Source of the DNA: Rubripirellula sp.
Lineage (GTDB): Bacteria > Planctomycetota > Planctomycetia > Pirellulales > Pirellulaceae
Assembly (NCBI GenBank): GCA_028823035.1
Contig: JAPKCI010000003.1
Coordinates: 61,928-125,927, forward strand
Length of the DNA: 64,000 nt
Direction: 5' to 3'
A model generated the notes under the pieces. The model was not told the DNA's origin, made no database searches, and saw only the letters and a list, made by a program, of their open reading frames with translations. This document shows, piece by piece, positions 61,101 through 64,000 of the stretch. The position numbers were made by a program, and so were the translations under genes. Within the stretch, counting starts at the first letter, position 1; each line of letters opens with the position of its first letter.

Positions 61101-64000
61101 AATCACCTTGCTTGCCGCAGCCGAAAGGTCGTCCAGATCAGTGATGATGACCACCTCTCCCTGGTCCGTCCCAATCGCAAGCCGCTGATCATCAGCAGAA
61201 AGAGCAACACAGGTAGCTCGCTTTTCTGCCAAGATTTCTGGTGGCAGTGAAACCTTTTCGATTAATTTCCCCTCAACGTCCAAACGCAATAATTGCACCG
61301 CTCCGTCGGACAAAGCCACTGCTCCCATACGCCCGCTTTTACTCACCCCAAGATCAACCACCGGCACCCCTGAAGTGCCAATCGCTTCAGATTGATTCGC
61401 CTGTCGCCACAACCAACGCCACTCCCACCCCTTGGTTCGATCAGCTGAGTTTGGGTTAGATTTCAAGTCCTGAAGGATTTCCCGAGCCCCATCGGCTTCG
61501 TTACGTTCAAGCCTTGCCTTCGCCAAAGCAATTTTCGAAATGTACTCCTCGTATTCAGCACGGTCTTTTTCTTTTTCAGCACGGTCTTTTTCTTTCACAG
61601 CTTCGCTTTTCGCCAGTCGCTCTTGTTTAGCCGATTCTCTCGCTGTCTCCTCAGCTTCCAGTGCGACTTGCTCGGCAGACTCTGCTTTCTCTTTTTCCAT
61701 ACGTGCGACTTGCTCGGCAGACTCTGCTTTCTCTTTTTCCATACGTGCGACTTGCTCGGCAGACTCTGCTTTCTCTTGTGCAGAAACTGCCACGCCTTCA
61801 GCGGTACGCGCCTCGCCTTCAGCGGTACGTGCCTCGCCTTCAGCAGTACGCGCCTCGCCTTCAGCGGTACGTGCGTTTCTGCGCTCCATTTCGATCCACA
61901 ACGACCCACCAGCACCGCCCACAATGATCACGGCGAGCATTGCGACCGCAACTTTCCGAAGCAACGAAACCCTGGCTGCATGCGAATCTCGCGTGATAAT
62001 CTCGGCCTCAATCTTGGCGATCAGATCATGGTGTTCGCCATTGTCCCGGTCCAGCAGCGACAGACCAAAGTCATAGTCACCTTTGTCACAGGCAATCTTT
62101 GCATGAACCAATTTGGTCGCGGCGAGACCTTGCTTGGCACGCGTATTATCCTCCCACGACTTCAATGCCTCCTCGTAGCGGAACGCGGCTCGGGACAGGG
62201 GAGCATAGGAAGCTTCCCGTTGACCCAACTCCATGTCCTCAGTGGCGCGAACGGTAAGTGAAATACTTTCCGCGTGCGACCTGTATACGCGAATGTCATT
62301 CTGGAAACTGGCGACATCCGGATAACGATCCTCAGGTTTGGTCGCCATCGCTCGCATCGCGATACTCAGCAACTCACCCTGTTTCGATTCACTTACTTTT
62401 CGAATGGTGTTACGTCGTACTGATTTCAAGCACTCAGTCACGTTCTTTGCCCTATGCGGCGCAGAACCAGTAATAATCATGAACAGGGTGGCGCCAAGCA
62501 AATAGATGTCACTGGCAGGACCGATCTTTTCAAGCGGTCCCGTCACCATTTCTGGAGCCATGAATGCCGGGGTACCACCAAGGCCTGAAGTGGAAAAAAC
62601 CGAATCGTGCTTGTCATAGTTTGAGGTTGGAAGAGCCAATCCCCAGTCCATCACCATCACCACACCAAAGTCACCCAGCATGATATTCTCAGGCTTGATA
62701 TCGCGATGAACGACTCCACGTTCGTGTGCAAATCCAATCGCATCACATGACTTCATCAGAATTTCAAGATTCTCTTCGCGAGAGTTTTGCTTGATAACCT
62801 TCGACCAAGGCGTCCCCACAACGCGTTTCATCGAATAGAACAGTTCGTTGTTACTCGTGACCGCAACATCATGGATGGGGACAATGTTTGGGTGATCAAG
62901 ATCACCTGTAACGATCGCTTCCGAAAGGAATTGCTGCCTACGTTCTTCCTCAACGCTCTCGAGCCTACCAGCTCGTTCCAGCTGCGCACGTTTTTCGCCA
63001 TCAAGTGGCTTGATCAACTTCACTGCCAGTAAACGATTCAGCGAGCACTGCCTTGCAACAAAGACATCCCCCATGCCGCCCTGACCCAGTTTTCTCACCA
63101 GTCGATAATCGTCGTCGACATTCTGAGTCCCCTTAACGTTACTGACAGTGCTGCGTCGGAGTCGATCAAACTGGCGATCAACCCATGTTTTTCTTGGCCC
63201 ACTTCCTGACTCAACCGTTTGGGCTGCATTTGGTGCGACCCCCTGAGCCGCCAGACTCCAAGCGCTAGCATCTTCATCCGACAACTCACGTGGATTAATC
63301 GTCCTTTCGACATCACCGCTGTCCAACACAGATGAGTCGACGGTGTTAACACTCGGATTGCTGCCATAGCCATCGCAGGTGGCTTCCTGAGCGTCCTGGA
63401 TTGTTGCCTCGACCTTCTTGTTTGCGGGTTTTCCTCCGCCAGAATCTCCTGCACCAACCATGGGACGACCAGGAACACCATCCTTTCCAGAATCATCAGT
63501 AGCTGGATCATCCATCACAACCGTTTGATCGATATCGGCTTCCATGATGGTCTTATCAATGTCTTCTTCGTCTTCATCACCCTCATCCACCATCAAAGTG
63601 GCGTCCTGTTCAGAACCTGCCCTGGAATCATCTCCTTCAGGTCCATCATCACTCGCAAGACCTGCCTCTTTTCTCTGGTCGTTTCTGCTCTCGAAAGTGA
63701 CCGTGGGATCCAGATCGACAACCGTTGCATTTTCATCCAGTTCGACAACGTCTTGATTTTCCTCGGGGACTGCTAGGTCAATGTCTGCAACCGTACCACT
63801 GCCTTTGTCGCTTTCATCACTATCCGAAATCGCCGTGGGATCAATGTTGGCGATGGTTGCATCGATGTCGGCTTCAGCTTCACCCTCTTCTTCGATTTCC
63901 TCCGGCCCAACGATATCAGCAACTGTCCCATGACCTTGATCACTGTCATCACTATCCGAAATCGCCGTGGGATCAATGTTGGCGATGGTTGCATCGATGT
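58137..64000 (-). CDS. Giant Ser/Thr protein kinase with WD40 repeats (N-terminus outside window)
   Basis: Membrane-anchored Hanks-type kinase with a C-terminal WD40 platform. The ORF track starts at 63596 (1819 codons), but the frame stays open to the window edge, so about 134 more codons belong to it and the true start lies beyond. Numbered from 63596: glycine loop GQGGMGDV 171-178, Lys193, HRDIKPEN 297-304, DWG 317-319 replacing DFG, APE 347-349. One membrane helix (AVAMLAVIIVGGAGGSLWI, about 565-585) follows. Next is a coiled coil of RTAEGEA and ESAEQVARMEKEKA repeats, then about 1100 residues of WD40 units (VWDLAAGNVRQTLKGHGGWV, IWDAVSGKALAKL, LLMTAGRDGTVILW). The acidic Thr-rich N-terminus contains a 44-residue duplication. 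Function: signalling; substrates unknown. Confidence 0.93.
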   Translation of the reverse strand, partial: IDATIANIDPTAISDSDDSDQGHGTVADIVGPEEIEEEGEAEADIDATIANIDPTAISDSDESDKGSGTVADIDLAVPEENQDVVELDENATVVDLDPTVTFESRNDQRKEAGLASDDGPEGDDSRAGSEQDATLMVDEGDEDEEDIDKTIMEADIDQTVVMDDPATDDSGKDGVPGRPMVGAGDSGGGKPANKKVEATIQDAQEATCDGYGSNPSVNTVDSSVLDSGDVERTINPRELSDEDASAWSLAAQGVAPNAAQTVESGSGPRKTWVDRQFDRLRRSTVSNVKGTQNVDDDYRLVRKLGQGGMGDVFVARQCSLNRLLAVKLIKPLDGEKRAQLERAGRLESVEEERRQQFLSEAIVTGDLDHPNIVPIHDVAVTSNNELFYSMKRVVGTPWSKVIKQNSREENLEILMKSCDAIGFAHERGVVHRDIKPENIMLGDFGVVMVMDWGLALPTSNYDKHDSVFSTSGLGGTPAFMAPEMVTGPLEKIGPASDIYLLGATLFMIITGSAPHRAKNVTECLKSVRRNTIRKVSESKQGELLSIAMRAMATKPEDRYPDVASFQNDIRVYRSHAESISLTVRATEDMELGQREASYAPLSRAAFRYEEALKSWEDNTRAKQGLAATKLVHAKIACDKGDYDFGLSLLDRDNGEHHDLIAKIEAEIITRDSHAARVSLLRKVAVAMLAVIIVGGAGGSLWIEMERRNARTAEGEARTAEGEARTAEGEARTAEGVAVSAQEKAESAEQVARMEKEKAESAEQVARMEKEKAESAEQVALEAEETARESAKQERLAKSEAVKEKDRAEKEKDRAEYEEYISKIALAKARLERNEADGAREILQDLKSNPNSADRTKGWEWRWLWRQANQSEAIGTSGVPVVDLGVSKSGRMGAVALSDGAVQLLRLDVEGKLIEKVSLPPEILAEKRATCVALSADDQRLAIGTDQGEVVIITDLDDLSAAASKVITTSVHKLKVTDICFSNKGTLWTGSEDRTVCSWRQQANGRLVKEAVCWHFLPVKQIAVTEQDQETFLAAVVGDGKTGKVVVWEQILAKTGPVLNLVGRMSEHAGPVSAVTFDRTGRRLASGDLIGNVLVWDRRDVSAQGDEKYRQSIQDAVKKIQQGVATQVSDHAPSTRQIGVPLHDADASSFRRYVSTGVADPEGGAIAKAHSDAVETIRFSGDGKSLLTASDDYTVKVWDLAAGNVRQTLKGHGGWVVGAEFLDGRDDIVVSASDDTTVRTWKPKTYVGAFKSQQTLVPSLTALETNDPKEEIWSASFSPDGTKIVVARGNHKAEVLGIDKASLEFHPISLLSLEEGTDFVAMSMQVDQKHNLVYIGSGDETIRVWDLTRGVQLGEANETGLNTAFALSNDGHWMLSGSSDSNVRAILWQLDPTGRTSPEQVHDLVGIVGQEAISTFAFSPDSKTLFTGDDFGIGILWNAETGEQIGDPVTNVRGSRINDAVFTADGKSLFVAADNAAVTQIDLQTFQNTARFEQLGYVVKMSLSPDGRNLLTVCEVASETSIKTFATLWDLNSGLGKVLDLTVRLRTTETGDESRARITSARFDATNKLVFVSRTANENDNSEIRVWDLKKLTQENGFIESEELKKMTLEAKQSSNTGTVFLMPSVRRDTEGLFPLGDERVLTMNNNGVFLWNLETKQEEMSYRAHAELTEAAFSFDAKYVATASRSVKIWDAVSGKALAKLESKKPIRTVQFSPVKVGDSGYVFATGGDQGVVEFWQFDPETREVIAFAPIPPEPNAGPKRSIQRIRFSTEGDRLWIVGEKGLARLRNLREPTETITLEVPGNQNLTCAAISNDGLHLAAGSSEKNVFVWQLPQQNKDLKMVVLSGHAGVVNDVGLIGNEVETLRVFTASADGTARVWDPRFAMSGMEDMPGVGREIISLRRHQGDVTALDTTENGDLLMTAGRDGTVILWPAETPDHEALPAANGQPEAGKL
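61660..61790. repeat. 42-nt tandem repeat encoding coiled-coil heptads
   Basis: About two and a half near-identical copies of a 42-nt unit (containing TTGCTCGGCAGACTCTGCTT) encode ESAEQVARMEKEKA, two heptads each, just after the membrane helix of the giant kinase. The period keeps both frame and heptad phase. Confidence 0.9.
61795..61880. repeat. 21-nt tandem repeat encoding RTAEGEA heptads
   Basis: Four units of the type GCGGTACGCGCCTCGCCTTC repeat every 21 nt with a few third-position differences. They encode RTAEGEA directly after the membrane helix of the giant kinase. Confidence 0.92.
63814..64000. repeat. 132-nt period duplication in the kinase N-terminal region
   Basis: A 55-nt stretch at 63814-63868 (beginning TCATCACTATCCGAAATCGC) recurs identically at 63946-64000, which is the window edge. 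It encodes the DIDATIANIDPTAISDSD type sequence twice, 44 residues apart. More copies may lie outside the window. Confidence 0.93.

Noticed and set aside
63773-63994. 73-codon minus-strand ORF at the right edge
   Set aside because: It is another frame of the kinase N-terminal duplication; the kinase frame itself is open through this region.

Overview
The window looks like a chromosomal segment of a planctomycete, most likely of the Pirellulaceae/Rhodopirellula type. The evidence is a giant Hanks-type Ser/Thr kinase with a membrane anchor, repeat-rich coiled coil and WD40 C-terminus; two secreted formylglycine-type sulfatases; many lipoproteins; tandem-repeat-rich spacers; sparse Shine-Dalgarno (SD) use; and several enlarged or fused versions of normally compact proteins. 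No phage, transposon, rRNA or CRISPR locus was seen. One tRNA gene was found. The lineage call is inference from gene content.

Layout. Positions 1-717 hold the 3' part of a small Ser/Thr kinase. Positions 773-11062 are one long leftward block: pseudopilin genes gspG-H-I-J-K, a GspL-like (PilM/PilN-type) protein and a GspM-like protein, followed after about 30 nt by an ABC importer (ATPase, permease, lipoprotein) of the thiamine-precursor/nitrate/taurine type. The neighbouring genes mostly overlap by 1-4 nt. gspC, D, E and F are not in the window, but the GspM-like protein carries a cadherin-like domain and a C-terminal region that resembles the GspC/PilP homology region. Divergent from gspG is a coiled-coil membrane protein (11431-12924), followed by a convergent sensor kinase.

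Positions 14903-19089 encode a ribose-type sugar ABC importer whose permease has a large soluble insertion. Then come a DEAD-box helicase, a YjhG/YagF-type (D-xylonate) dehydratase, class II fructose-bisphosphate aldolase, an AMP-forming adenylating enzyme, TatC with an enlarged periplasmic loop, ManA, a small lipoprotein, an RluB-type pseudouridine synthase with a long basic tail, and a PyrK-like electron-transfer subunit. Sugar import, xylonate dehydration, aldolase and ManA suggest a carbohydrate-use neighbourhood, although they are not one operon.

Positions 31103-43037 hold a repeat-containing lipoprotein, gltB-gltD with a terminator and a LysR regulator upstream, a two-helix membrane protein, a HemD-HemE fusion and divergent trmB. 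Positions 43268-52264 hold a TolC-like outer-membrane lipoprotein, an 11-nt repeat array, two sulfatases, a protease/LamG-like/SirB1 three-part secreted protein and a Gfo/Idh/MocA oxidoreductase. A tRNA-Ser(CGA) follows; its 5' end is also the 3' end of a small coding gene. lysS, a LolC/E-LolD pair and the giant kinase (open to the window edge) finish the window.

Two themes stand out. One is domain accretion: GspM-cadherin-GspC-like, RbsC with insertion, TatC with insertion, HemD-HemE, protease-LamG-SirB1 and RluB with tail. The other is very short, nearly perfect tandem duplications (11, 15, 18, 21, 23, 24, 42 and 132 nt periods) in spacers and in low-complexity coding regions.
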